This document shows, piece after piece, positions 51,291-64,000 of a stretch of 64,000 nt of DNA. Location of the stretch: positions 372,001 through 436,000 of the forward strand of contig JAFFJZ010000078.1 of NCBI GenBank assembly GCA_018340375.1. The letters run 5' to 3'. The notes beneath the pieces are model-generated. The model was not told where the DNA came from. It saw only the letters and a list, made by a program, of their open reading frames with translations, and ran no database searches. Numbering within the stretch: the stretch's first letter is position 1; each line of letters starts with the position of its first letter. Origin of the DNA: Gonatopus flavifemur (taxonomy: Eukaryota > Arthropoda > Insecta > Hymenoptera > Dryinidae). A program made the translations under genes and the position numbers.

Positions 51291-54200
51291 TTTCGGGGCT
51301 ATAAAATGACTTAGGAGATTCCGGCAAAATTCTGCGTGGATGAAAATGATCCCCACATGCCAGAGTATGATTTCACCCAGTATCATCGTTTGTACCCTAA
51401 ATCCAGATGAGATAGAGCATTTTGAAACTCCTAATCCTGTAATTTTTCAACCTTCAGGAGCTATAAAATGACTTAGGAGATTCCGGAAAAAATTCTGCGT
51501 GGATGAAAAAGATCCCCACATGCCAGAGTATGATTTCACCCAGTATTATCGTTTGTACCCTAAATCCAGATGAGATAGAGCATTTTGAAACTCCTAATCC
51601 TGTAATTTTTCAACTTTCGGGGGCTATAAAATGACTTAGGAGATTCCGCAAAAATTCTGCGTGGATGAAAATGATCCCCACATGCCAGAGTATGATTTTA
51701 CCGAGTATCATCGTTTGTACCCTAAATCCAGATGAGATAGAGCATTTTGAAACTCCTAATCCTGTAATTTTTCAACTTTCGGGGGCTATGAAATGACTTA
51801 GGAGATTCCGGCAAAAATTCTGCTTGGATGAAAATGATCCCCACATGCCAGAGTATGATTTCACCCAGTATCATCGTTTGTACCCTAAATCCAGATGAGA
51901 TAGAGCATGTTGAAACTCCTAATCCTGTAATTTTTCAACTTTCGGGGCTATAAAATGACTTAGGAGATTCCGGCAAAAATTCTGCGTGCATGAAAATGAT
52001 CCCCACATGCCAGAGTATGATTTCACCCAGTATCATCGTTTGTACCCTAAATCCAGATGAGATAGAGCATTTTGAAACTCCTAATCCTGTAATTTTTCAA
52101 CTTTCGGGGCTATAAAATGACTTAGGAGATTCCGGCAAAAATTCTGCGTGGATGAAAATGATCCCCACATGCCAGAGTATGATTTCACCCAGTATCATCG
52201 TTTGTACCCTAAATCCAGATGAGATAGAGCATTTTGAAACTCCTAATCCTGTAAGTTTTCAACTTTCGGGGGCTATAAAATGACTTAGGAGATTCCGGCA
52301 AAAATTCTGCGTGGATGAAAATGATCCCCACATGCCAGAGTATGATTTCACCCAGTATCATCGTTTGTACCCTAAATCCGGATGAGATAGAGCATTTTGA
52401 AACTCCTAATCGTGTAATTTTTCAACTTTCGGGTGCTTTAAAATGACTTAGGAGATTCCGGCAAAAATTCTGCGTGGATGAAAATGATCCCCACATGCCA
52501 GAGTATGATTTCACCCAGTATCATCGTTTGTACCCTAAATCCAGATGAGATAGAGCATTTTGAAACTCCTAGTCGTGTAATTTTTCAACTTTCGGGGCTA
52601 TAAAATGACTTAGGAGATTCCGGCAAAAATTCTGCGTGGATGAAAATGATCCCCACATGCCAGAGTAGGATTTCACCGAATATCATCGTTTGTACCCTAA
52701 ATCCAGATGAGATAGAGCATTTTGAAACGCCTAATCCTGTAATTTTTCAACTTTCGGGGCTATAAAATGACTTAGGAGATTCCGGCAAAAATTCTGCGTG
52801 GATGAAAATGATCCCCACATGCCAGAGTATGATTTCACCGAGTATCATCGTTTGTACCCTAAATCCAGATGAGATAGAGCATTTTGAAACTCCTAATCCT
52901 GTAATTTTTCAACTTTCGGGGCTATAAAATGACTTAGGAGATTCCGGCAAAAATTCTGCGTGGATGAAAATGATCCCCACATGCCAGAGTAGGATTTCAC
53001 CGACTATCATCGTTTGTACCCTAAATCCAGATGAGATAGAGCATTTTGAAACCCCTAATCCTGTAATTTTTCAACTTTCGGGGCTATAAAATGACTTAGG
53101 AGATTCCGGCAAAATTCTGCCTGGATGACAATGATCCCCACATGCCAGAGTATGATTTCACCCAGTATCATCGTTTGTACCCTAAATCCAGATGAGATAG
53201 AGCATTTTGAAACTCCTAATCCTGTAATTTTTCAACTTTCGGGGCTATAAAATGACTTAGGAGATTCCGGCAAAAATTCTGCGTGGATGAAAATGATCCC
53301 CACATGCCAGAGTATGATTTCACCCAGTATCATCGTTTGTACCCTAAATCCAGATGAGATAGAGCATTTCGAAACTCCTAATCCTGTAATTTTTCAACTT
53401 TCGGGGCTATAAAATGACTTAGGAGATTCCGGCAAAATTCTGCCTGGATGAAAATGATCCCCACATGCCAGAGTATGATTTCACCGGATTTCATCGTTTG
53501 TACCCTAAATCCCGATGAGATATAGCATTTCGAAACTCCTAATCCTGTAATTTTTCAACTTTCGGGGCTATAAAATGACTTAGGAGATTCCGGCAAAAAT
53601 TCTGCGTGGATGAAAATGATCCCCACATGCCAGAGTATGATTTCACCCAGTATCATCGTTTGTACCCTAAATCCAGATGAGATAGAGCATTTTGAAACTC
53701 CTAATCCTGTAATTTTTCAACTTTCGGGGCTATAAAATGACTTAGGAGATTCCGGCAAAAATTCTGCGTGGATGAAAATGATCCCCACATGCCAGAGTAT
53801 GATTTCACCCAGTATCATCGTTTGTACCCTAAATCCAGATGAGATAGAGCATTTTGAAACTCCTAATCCTGTAATTTTTCAACTTTCGGGGCTATAAAAT
53901 GACTTAGGAGATTCCGGAAAAAATTCTGCGTGGATGAAAATGATCCCCACATGCCAGAGTATGATTTCACCGCGTATCATCGTTTGTACCCTAAATCCAG
54001 ATGAGATAGAGCATTTTGAAACTCCTAATCGTGTAATTTTTCAACTTTCGGGGCTATAAAATGACTTAGGAGATTCCGGCAAAATTCTGCGTGGATGAAA
54101 ATGATCCCCACATGCCAGAGTATGATTTCACCGGATATCATCGTTTGTACCCTGAATCCAGATGAGATAGAGCATTTTGAAACTCCTAATCGTGTAATTT

Positions 54201-54340
54201 TTCAACTTTCAGGAGCTATAAAATGACTTAGGAGATTCCGGCAAAATTCTGCGTGGATGAAAATGATCCCCACATGCCAGAGTATGATTTAACCCAGGAT
54301 CATCGTTTGTACCCTAAATCCAGATGAGATAGAGCATTTT
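51291..54340 (+). repeat. Compact-monomer zone 3
   Basis: 161-162-bp monomers dominate again, with a few local variants such as GAGTAGGATTTCACCGA at about 52665 and 52987 (two compact monomers apart). Confidence 0.65.
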
Positions 54341-57300
54341 GAAACTCCTAATCCTGTAATTTTTCAACTTTCGGGGGCTATAAAATGACTTAGGAGATTC
54401 CGACAAAAATTCTGCGTGGATGAAGATGATCCCCACATGCCAGAGTATGATTTCACCGAATATCATCGTTTGTACCCTAAATCCGGATGAGATAGAGCAT
54501 TTTGAAACTCCTAATCGTGTAATTTTTCAACTTTCGGGGGCTATAAAATGACTTAGGAGATTCCGGCAAAAATTCTGCCTGGATCACAATGATCCCCACA
54601 TGCCAGAGTATGATTTCACCGAATATCATCGTTTGTACCCCAAATCCAGATGAGATAGAGCATTTTGAAACTCCTAATCCTGTAATTTTTCAACTTTCGG
54701 GGGCTATAAAATGACTTAGGAGATTCCGGCAAAAATTCTGCGTGGATGAAAATGATCCCCACATGCCAGAGTATGATTTCACCCAGTATCATCGTTTGTA
54801 CCCTAAATCCGGATGAGATAGAGCATTTTGAAACTCCTAATCGTGTAATTTTTCAACTTTCGGGGGCTATAAAATGACTTAGGAGATTCCGGCAAAAATT
54901 CTGCGTGGATGAAAATGATCCCCACATGCCAGAGTATGATTTCACCGGATATCATCGTTTGTACCCTAAATCCAGATGAGATAGAGCATTTTGAAACTCC
55001 TAATCCTGTAATTTTTCAACTTTCGGGGGCTATAAAATGACTTAGGAGATTCCGGCAAAAATTCTGCGTGGATGAAAATGATCCCCACATGCCAGAGTAT
55101 GATTTCACCGAATATCATCGTTTGTACCCTAAATCCGGATGAGATAGAGCATTTTGAAACTCCTAATCGTGTAATTTTTCAACTTTCGGGTGCTATAAAA
55201 TGACTTAGGAGATTCCGGCGAAAATTCTGCCTGGATCACAATGATCCCCACATGCCAGAGTATGATTTCACCCAGTATTATCGTTTGTACCCTAAATCCA
55301 GATGAGATAGAGCATTTTGAAACTCCTAATCCTGTAATTTTTCAACTTTCGGGGGCTATAAAATGACTTAGGAGATTCCGGCAAAAATTCTGCCTGGATC
55401 ACAATGATCCCCACATGCCAGAGTATGATTCCACCCAGTATTATCGTTTGTACCCTAAATCCAGATGAGATAGAGCCTTTTGAAACTCCTAATCCTGTAA
55501 TTTTTCAACTTTCGGGTGCTATAAAATGACTTAGGAGATTCCGGCAAAAATTCTGCCTGGATCACAATGATCCCCACATGCCAGTGTATGATTTCACCGA
55601 GTATCATCGTTTGTACCCTAAATCCGGATGAGATAGAGCATTCTGAAACTCCTAATCCTGTAATTTTTCAACTTTCGGGGGCTATAAAATGACTTAGGAG
55701 ATTCCGGAAAAAATTCTGCGTGGATGAAAATGATCCCCACATGCCAGAGTATGATTTCACCCAGTATCATCGTTTGTACCCTAAATCCGGATGAGATAGA
55801 GCATTTTGAAACTCCTAATCGTGTAATTTTTCAACTTTCGGGTGCTATAAAATGACTTAGGAGATTCCGGGAAAATTCTGCGTGGATGAAAATGATCCCC
55901 ACATGCCAGAGTATGATTTCACCCAGTATCATCGTTTGTACCCTAAATCCAGATGAGATAGAGCATTTTGAAACTCCTAATCCTGTAATTTTTCAACTTT
56001 CGGGGCTATAAAATGACTTAGGAGATTCCGGCAAAAATTCTGCGTGGATGAAAATGATCCCCACATGCCAGAGTATGATTTCATCGAATATCATCGTTTG
56101 TACCCTAAATCCTGATGAGATAGAGCATTTTGAAACTCCTAATCCTTTAATTTTTCAACCTTCAGGAGCTATAAAATGACTTAGGAGATTCCGGCAAAAT
56201 TCTGCGTGGATGAAAATGATCCCCACATGCCAGAGTATGATTTCACCCAGTCTCATCGTTTGTACCCTAAATCCAGATGAGATAGAGCATTTTGAAACTC
56301 CTAATCCTGTAATTTTTCAACTTTCGGGGCTATAAAATGACTTAGGAGATTCCGGAAAAAATTCTGCGTGGATGAAAATGATCCCCACATGCCAGAGTAT
56401 GATGTCATCGACTATGATCGTTTGTCCCCTCAATCCAGATGAGATAGAGCATTTTGAAACTCCTAATCCTGTAATTTTTCAACTTTCGGGGGCTATAAAA
56501 TGACTGATGAGATTCCGGGAAAATTCTGCGTGGATGAAAATGATCCCCACATGCCAGAGTATGATTTCACCGAGTATCATCGTTTGTACCCTAAATCCGG
56601 ATGAGATAGAGCATTTTGAAACTCCTAATCCTGTAATTTTTCAACTTTCGGGTGCTATAAAATGACTTAGGAGATTCCGGCAAAAATTCTGCCTGGATCA
56701 CAATGATCCCCACATGCCAGAGTATGATTTCACCGAATATCATCGTTTGTACCCTAAATCCGGATGAGATAGAGCATTTTGAAACTCCTAATCGTGTAAT
56801 TTTTCAACTTTCGGGTGCTATAAAATGACTTAGGAGATTCCGGCAAAAATTCTGCGTGCATGAAAATGATCCCCACATGCCAGAGTATGATTCCATCCAG
56901 TATTATCGTTTGTACCCTAAATCCAGATGAGATAGAGCATTTTGAAACTCCTAGTCGTGTAATTTTTCAACTTTCGGGTGCTATGAAATGACTTAGGAGA
57001 TTCCGGCAAAAATTCTGCCTGGATCACAATGATCCCCACATGCCAGAGTATGATTTCACCGAGTATCATCGTTTGTACCCTAAATCCGGATGAGATAGAG
57101 CATTTTGAAACTCCTAATCCTGTAATTTTTCAACTTTCGGGGGCTATAAAATGACTTAGGAGATTCCGGCAAAAATTCTGCATGGATGAAAATGATCCCC
57201 ACATGCCAGAGTATGATTTCACCGAATATCATCGTTTGTACCCTAAATCCAGATGAGATAGAGCATTTTGAAACTCCTAATCCTGTAATTTTTCAACCTT

Positions 57301-60300
57301 CAGGAGCTACAAAATGACTTAGGAGATTCCGGAAAAAATTCTGCCTGGATCACAATGATCCCCACATGCCAGAGTATGATTTCACCCAGTATCATCGTTT
57401 GTACCCTAAATCCAGATGAGATAGAGCATTTTGAAACTCCTAATCCTGTAATTTTTCAACTTTCGGGTGCTATAAAATGACTTAGGAGATTCCGGCAAAA
57501 ATTCTGCGTGCATGAAAATGATCCCCACATGCCAGAGTATGATTTCACCCAGTATCATCGTTTGTACCCTAAATCCAGATGAGATAGAGCATTTTGAAAC
57601 TCCTAATCCTGTAATTTTTCAACCTTCAGGAGCTATAAAATGACTTAGGAGATTCCGGAAAAAATTCTGCGTGGATGAAAATGATCCCCACATGCCAGAG
57701 TATGATTTCACCGAATATCATCGTTTGTACCCTAAATCCGGATGAGATAGAGCATTTTGAAACTCCTAATCCTTTAATTTTTCAACCTTCAGGAGCTATA
57801 AAATGACTTAGGAGATTCCGGAAAAAATTCTGCGTGGATGAAAATGATCCCCACATGCCAGAGTATGATTTCACCGAATATCATCGTTTGTACCCTAAAT
57901 CCGGATGAGATAGAGCATTTTGAAACTCCTAATCGTGTAATTTTTCAACTTTCGGGTGCTATAAAATGACTTAGGAGATTCCGGCAAAAATTCTGCCTGG
58001 ATCACAATGATCCTCACATGCCAGAGTATGATTTCACCCAGTATTATCGTTTGTCCCCTAAATCCAGATGAGATAGAGCATTTTGAAACTCCTAATCCTG
58101 TAATTTTTCAACTTTCGGGGGCTATGAAATGACTTAGGAGATTCCGGAAAAAATTCTGCGTGGATGAAAATGATCCCCACATGCCAGAGTATGATTTCAC
58201 CGGATATCATCGTTTGTACCCTAAATCCAGATGAGATAGAGCATTTTGAAACTCCTAATCCTGTAATTTTTCAACTTTCGGGGGCTATAAAATGACTTAG
58301 GAGATTCCGGCAAAAATTCTGCGTGGATGAAAATGATCCCCACATGCCAGAGTATGATTTCACCCAGTATTATCGTTTGTACCCTAAATCCAGATGAGAT
58401 AGAGCATTTTGAAACTCCTAATCCTGTAATTTTTCAACTTTCGGGGGCTATAAAATGACTTAGGAGATTCCGGAAAAAATTCTGCGTGGATGAAAATGAT
58501 CTCCACATGTCAGAGTATGATTTCACCTAGTATCATCGTTTGTACCCTAAATCCAGATGAGATAGAGCATTTTGAAACTCCTAATCCTGTAATTTTTCAA
58601 CTTTCGGGGGCTATAAAATGACTTAGGAGATTCCGGCAAAAATTCTGCGTGGATGAAAATGATCCCCACATGCCAGAGTATGATTTCACCGAGTATCATC
58701 GTTTGTACCCTAAATCCGGATGAGATAGAGCATTTTGAAACTCCTAATCGTGTAATTTTTCAACTTTCGGGGGCTATAAAATGACTTAGGAGATTCCGGC
58801 AAAAATTCTGCGTGGATGAAAATGATCCCCACATGCCAGAGTATGATTTCACCGAATATCATCGTTTGTACCCTAAATCCAGATGAGATAGAGCATTTTG
58901 AAACTCCTAATCCTGTAATTTTTCAACTTTCGGGGGCTATAAAATGACTTAGGAGATTCCGGCAAAAATTCTGCGTGGATGAAAATGATCCCCACATGCC
59001 AGAGTATGATTTCACCCAGTATCATCGTTTGTACCCTAAATCCAGATGAGATAGAGCATTTTGAAACTCCTAATCCTGTAATTTTTCAACCTTCAGGAGC
59101 TATAAAATGACTTAGGAGATTCCGGCAAAAATTCTGCGTGGATGAAAATGATCCCCACATGCCAGAGTATGATTTCACCGGATATCATCGTTTGTACCCT
59201 AAATCCAGATGAGATAGAGCATTTTGAAACTCCTATCCTGTAATTTTTCAACCTTCAGGAGCTATAAAATGACTTAGGAGATTCCGGCAAAATTCTGCGT
59301 GGATGAAAATGATCCCCACATGCCAGAGTATGATTTCACCGAGTATCATCGTTTGTTCCCTAAATCCGGATGAGATAGAGCATTTTGAAACTCCTAATCC
59401 TGTAATTTTTCAACATTCTGGGGCTATAAAATGACTTAGGAGATTCCGGGAAAATTCTGCGTGGATGAAAATGATCCCCACATGCCAGAGTATGATTTCA
59501 CCCAGTATCATCGTTTGTACCCTAAATCCAGATGAGATAGAGCATTTTGAAACTCCTAATCCTGTAATTTTTCAACTTTCAGGGGCTATAAAATGACTTA
59601 GGAGATTCCGGCAAAATTCTGCGTGGATGAAAATGATCTCCACATGCCAGAGTATGATTTCACCTAGTATCATCGTTTGTACCCTAAATCCAGATGAGAT
59701 AGAGCATTTTGAAACTCCTAATCCTGTAATTTTTCAACTTTCGGGGCTATAAAATGACTTAGGAGATTCCGGCAAAAATTCTGCGTGGATGAAAATGATC
59801 CCCACATGCCAGAGTATGATTTCACCGATTATCATCGTTTGTACCCTAAATCCAGATGAGATAGAGCATTTTGAAACTCCTAATCCTGTAATTTTTCAAC
59901 TTTCGGGGTCTATAAACTGACTTAGGAGATGCCGGCAAAAATTCTGCGTGGATGAAAATGATCCCCACATGGCAGAGTATGATTTCACCCTGTATCATCG
60001 TTTGTACCCTAAATCCAGATGAGATAGAGCATTTTGAAACTCCTAATCCTGTAATTTTTCAACTTTCGGGGGCTATAAAATGACTGATGAGATTCCGGGA
60101 AAATTCTGCGTGGATGAAAATGATCCCCACATGCCAGAGTATGATTTCACCCAGTATCATCGTTTGTACCCTAAATCCAGATGAGATAGAGCATTTTGAA
60201 ACTCCTAATCCTGTAATTTTTCAACTTTCAGGGCTATAAAATGACTTAGGAGAGTCCGGCAAAAATTCTGCGTGGATGAAAATGATCCCCACATGCCAGA

Positions 60301-63300
60301 GTATGATTTCACCCAGTATCATCGTTTGTACCCTAAATACAGATGAGATAGAGCATTTTGAAACTCATAATCCTGTAATTTTTCAACTTTCGGGGCTATA
60401 AAATGACTTAGGAGATTCCGGCAAAAATTCTGCGTGGATGAAAATGATCCCCACATGCCAGAGTATGATTTCACCGAGTATCATCGTTTGTACCCTAAAT
60501 CCAGATGAGATAGAGCATTTTGAAACTCCTAATCCTGTAATTTTTCAACTTTCGGGGCTATAAAATGACTTAGGAGATTCCGGCAAAATTCTGCGTGGAT
60601 GAAAATGATCCCCACATGCCAGAGTATGATTTCACCCAGTATCATCGTTTGTACCCTAAATCCAGATGAGATAGAGCATTTTGAAACTCCTAATCCTGTA
60701 ATTTTTCAACTTTCAGGGGCTATAAAATGACTTAGGAGATTCCGGCAAAATTCTGCGTGGATGAAAATGATCCCCACATGCCAGAGTATGATTTCACCCA
60801 GTATCATCGTTTGTACCCTAAATCCAGATGAGATAGAGCATTTTGAAACTCCTAATCCTGTAATTTTTCAACTTTCGGGGCTATAAAATGACTTAGGAGA
60901 TTCCGGCAAAAATTCTGCGTGGATGAAAATGATCCCCACATGCCAGAGTATGATTTCACCGAGTATCATCGTTTGTACCCTAAATCCAGATGAGATAGAG
61001 CATTTTGAAACTCCTAATCCTGTAATTTTTCAACTTTCAGGGGCTATAAAATGACTTAGGAGATTCCGGCAAAAATTCTGCGTGGATGAAAATGATCCCC
61101 ACATGCCAGAGTATGATTTCACCGAGTATCATCGTTTGTACCCTAAATCCAGATGAGATAGAGCATTTTGAAACTCCTAATCCTGTAATTTTTCAACTTT
61201 CGGGGCTATAAAATGACTTAGGAGATTCCGGCAAAAATTCTGCGTGGATGAAAATGATCCCCACATGCCAGAGTATGATTTCACCCAGTATGATCGTTTG
61301 TACCCTAAATCCAGATGAGATAGAGCATTTTGAAACTCCTAATCCTGTAATTTTTCAACTTTCGGGGCTATAAAATGACTTAGGAGATTCCGGCAAAAAT
61401 TCTGCGTGGATGAAAATGATCCCCACATGCCAGAGTATGATTTCACCGAGTATCATCGTTTGTACCCTAAATCCAGATGAGATAGAGCATTTTGAAACTC
61501 CTAATCCTGTAATTTTTCAACTTTCGGGGGCTATAAAATGACTTAGGAGATTCCGGCAAAGATTCTGCGTGGATGAAAATGATCCCCACATGCCAGAGTA
61601 TGATTTCACCGAGTATCATCGTTTGTACTCTAAATCCGGATGAGATAGAGCATTTTGAAACTCCTAATCGTGTAATTTTTCAACTTTCGAGGGCTATAAA
61701 ATGACTTAGGAGATTCCGGCAAAAATTCTGCGTGGATGAAAATGATCCCCACATGCCAGAGTATGATTTCACCCAGTATTATCGTTTGTACCCTAAATCC
61801 AGATGAGATAGAGCATTTTGAAACTCCTAATCCTGTAATTTTTCAACTTTCGGGGGCTATAAAATGACTTAGGAGATTCCGGCAAAAATTCTGCCTGGAT
61901 CACAATGATCCCCACATGCCAGAGTATGATTCCACCCAGTATTATCGTTTGTACCCTAAATCCAGATGAGATAGAGCATTTTGAAACTCCTAATCGTGTA
62001 ATTTTTCAACTTTCGGGGGCTATAAAATGACTTAGGAGATTCCGGCAAAAATTCGGCGTGCATGAAAATGATCCCCACATGCCAGAGTATGATTCCACCG
62101 AGTATTATCGTTTGTACCCTAAATCCGGATGAGATAGAGCATTTTGAACCTCCTAATCGTGTAATTTTTCAACTTTCGAGGGCTATAAAATGACTTAGGA
62201 GATTCCGGCAAAAATTCTGCGTGGATGAAAATGATCCCCACATGCCAGAGTATGATTTCACCCAGTATTATCGTTTTTCCCCTAAATCCAGATGAGATAG
62301 AGCATTTTGAAACTCCTAATCCTGTAATTTTTCAACTTTCGGGGGCTATAAAATGACTTAGGAGATTCCGGCAAAGATTCTGCGTGGATGAAAATGATCC
62401 CCACATGCCAGAGTATGATTTCACCGAGTATCATCGTTTGTACTCTAAATCCGGATGAGATAGAGCATTTTGAAACTCCTAATCGTGTAATTTTTCAACC
62501 TTCAGGAGCTATAAAATGACTTAGGAGATTCCGGGAAAAATTCTGCGTGGATGAAAATGATCCCCACATGCCAGAGTATGATTTCACCCAGTATGATCGT
62601 TTGTACCCTGAATCCAGATGAGATAGAGCATTTTGAAACTCCTAATCCTGTAATTTTTCAACTTTCGGGGCTATAAAATGACTGATGAGATTCCGGGAAA
62701 ATTCTGCGTGGATGAAAATGATCCCCACATGCCAGAGTATGATTTCACCGAGTATCATCGTTTGTACCGTAAATCCGGATGAAATAGAGCATTTTGAAAC
62801 TCCTAATCGTGTAATTTTTCAACTTTCGGGGGCTATAAAATGACTTAGGAGATTCCGGCAAAAATTCTGCGTGGATGAAAATGATCCCCACATGCCAGAG
62901 TATGATTTCACCGAGTATCATCGTTTGTACCCTAAATCCGGATGAGATAGAGCATTCTGAGACTCCTAATCGTGTAATTTTTCAACTTTCGGGGCTATAA
63001 AATGACTTAGGAGATTCCGGCAAAAATTCTGCGTGGATGAAAATGATCCCCACATGCCAGAGTATGATTTCACCGAGTATCATCGTTTGTACCCTAAATC
63101 CAGATGAGATAGAGCATTTTGAAACTCCTAATCCTTTAATTTTTCAACCTTCAGGAGCTATAAAATGACTTAGGAGATTCCGGCAAAATTCTGCGTGGAT
63201 GAAAATGATCCCCACATGCCAGAGTATGATTTCACCGAATATCATCGTTTGTACCCTAAATCCAGATGAGATAGAGCATTTTGAAACTCCTAATCCTGTA

Positions 63301-64000
63301 ATTTTTCAACTTTCGGGGCTATAAAATGACTTAGGAGATTCCGGCAAAATTCTGCGTGGATGAAAATGATCCCCACATGCCAGAGTATGATTTCACCGAT
63401 TATCATCGTTTGTAACCTCAATCCGGATGAGATAGAGCATTTTGAAACTCCTAATCGTGTAATTTTTCAACTTTCGGGGGCTATAAAATGACTTAGGAGA
63501 TTCCGGCAAAAATTCTGCGTGGATGAAAATGATCCCCACATGCCAGAGTATGATTTCACCAAGTATCATCGTTTGTACCCTGAATCCGGATGAGATAGAG
63601 CATTTTGAAACTCCTAATCCTGTAATTTTTCAACTTTCGGGGGCTATAAAATGACTTAGGAGATTCCGGCAAAAATTCTGCGTGGATGAAAATGATCCCC
63701 ACATGCCAGAGTATGATTTCACCGAGTATCATCGTTTGTACCCTGAATCCGGATGAGATAGAGCATTTTGAAACTCCTAATCCTGTAATTTTTCAACTTT
63801 CGGGTGCTATGAAATGACTTAGGAGATTCCGGCAAAAATTCTGCCTGGATCACAATGATCCCCACATGCCAGAGTATGATTTCACCCAGTATTATCGTTT
63901 CCACCCTGAATCCAGATGAGATAGAGCATTTTGAAACCCCTAATCCTGTAATTTTTCAACTTTCGGGGGCTATAAAATGACTTAGGAGATTCCGGAAAAA
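54341..64000 (+). repeat. Right mixed zone, rich in CAACCTTCAGGAGC monomers
   Basis: Both length classes are mixed. The variant TTTTTCAACCTTCAGGAGC is frequent (for example near 56158, 57298, 57622, 57784, 59091, 59250, 62500 and 63147), and CACCGAGTATC or CACCGAATATC often replaces CACCCAGTATC. A 5-monomer local repeat is marked by TTTGTACTCTAAATCC, with TACTC at 61626 and 62441 (815 = 5 x 163). The array is still unbroken at the window edge. Confidence 0.7.

Larger units (their letters stand above)
9125..64000 (+). repeat. 163-bp satellite DNA array, about 337 monomers
   Basis: The word AGATAGAGCA starts at 9341, 9504, 9667 and 9830, each exactly 163 apart, and the pattern runs head to tail to the window edge. 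Every monomer holds, in order, CACATGCCAGAGTATGATTT, CACCCAGTATCATCGTTTG, TACCCTAAATCCAGATGAG, ATAGAGCATTTTGAAACTCC, TAATCCTGTAATTTTTCAAC, TTTCGGGGGCTATAAAATG, ACTTAGGAGATTCCGG and AAAAATTCTGCGTGGATG. GC is about 39%. Most copies differ by a few per cent. Length varies between 161 and 163, mainly at the G run (GGGG or GGGGG) and the A run after CCGG. No transposon or gene interrupts the 55 kb. Frames of up to about 100 codons on the minus strand arise from the repeat and are not credible proteins. A role as a centromeric or pericentromeric satellite is inferred from size and organisation only. Confidence 0.97.

Noticed and set aside
9125..64000. CRISPR-like array
   Set aside because: The repeats are directly contiguous 163-bp units with no unique spacers, and the context is eukaryotic.
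9125..64000. CENP-B box
   Set aside because: The nearest candidate, TTTCGGGGGCTATAAAATG, does not fit NTTCGNNNNANNCGGGN, and I found no other match in the consensus on either strand.
9125..64000. Insect telomere repeat (TTAGG/CCTAA) relationship
   Set aside because: Each monomer contains isolated CCTAA and TTAGG words, but never in tandem, and they fall in unrelated positions. This is chance-level.

Overview
The window looks like repeat-rich heterochromatin from a eukaryotic, probably insect, chromosome. The evidence is about 39% GC satellite DNA filling most of the window, an animal-type CACTA/tnp2-like transposase remnant, several short inverted-repeat elements (MITE-like), and one small exon with good GT/AG splice signals. 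There are no bacterial-style operons, rRNA or tRNA genes. The insect assignment is an inference from the style of the mobile elements; no species can be named from the sequence.

Layout. Bases 1-3130 are an old, diverged tandem repeat of roughly 200-bp modules, part of which is duplicated as a block of about 1.34 kb. Bases 3177-4499 (minus strand) hold a broken DDE transposase with one in-frame TGA and a missing C-terminal half. Bases 4543-5038 carry two inverted-repeat elements, followed by a possible 5' exon of the transposase (5052-5178). Bases 5530-6330 are about five diverged copies of a ~160-bp repeat ending in a short ACAG microsatellite. Bases 6488-6618 and 7106-7366 are two further inverted-repeat elements. 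Bases 7469-7641 (minus) are a plausible spliced exon of an unknown gene. Bases 7964-8149 are a truncated second copy of the element at 4770-5038. Bases 8160-8850 are a diverged ~130-bp repeat that shares two exact 14-base words with the satellite to its right.

From about 8.9 kb the sequence grades into a head-to-tail satellite with a 163-bp monomer. It runs without a recognised insertion to the right edge (about 55 kb, roughly 337 monomers) and continues beyond the window. The array is a mosaic. 163-bp monomers organised into higher-order repeats (an 8-mer of 1304 bp and a 10-mer of 1630 bp that differ by two monomers) dominate parts of 9-33 kb. Shorter 161-162-bp monomers dominate about 20.5-22.4, 33.3-46.2 and 51.3-54.3 kb. 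Looser mixtures fill the rest. The HOR domain ends at about 33.3 kb, next to a badly scrambled monomer.

No intact protein-coding gene is supported. Coding content is limited to the dead transposase, its possible first exon, and the isolated exon at 7.5 kb. The main biological interest is the satellite: its higher-order structure, its segmental copies about 17 kb apart, its decaying left edge, and the possibility that it is a centromeric or pericentromeric satellite.
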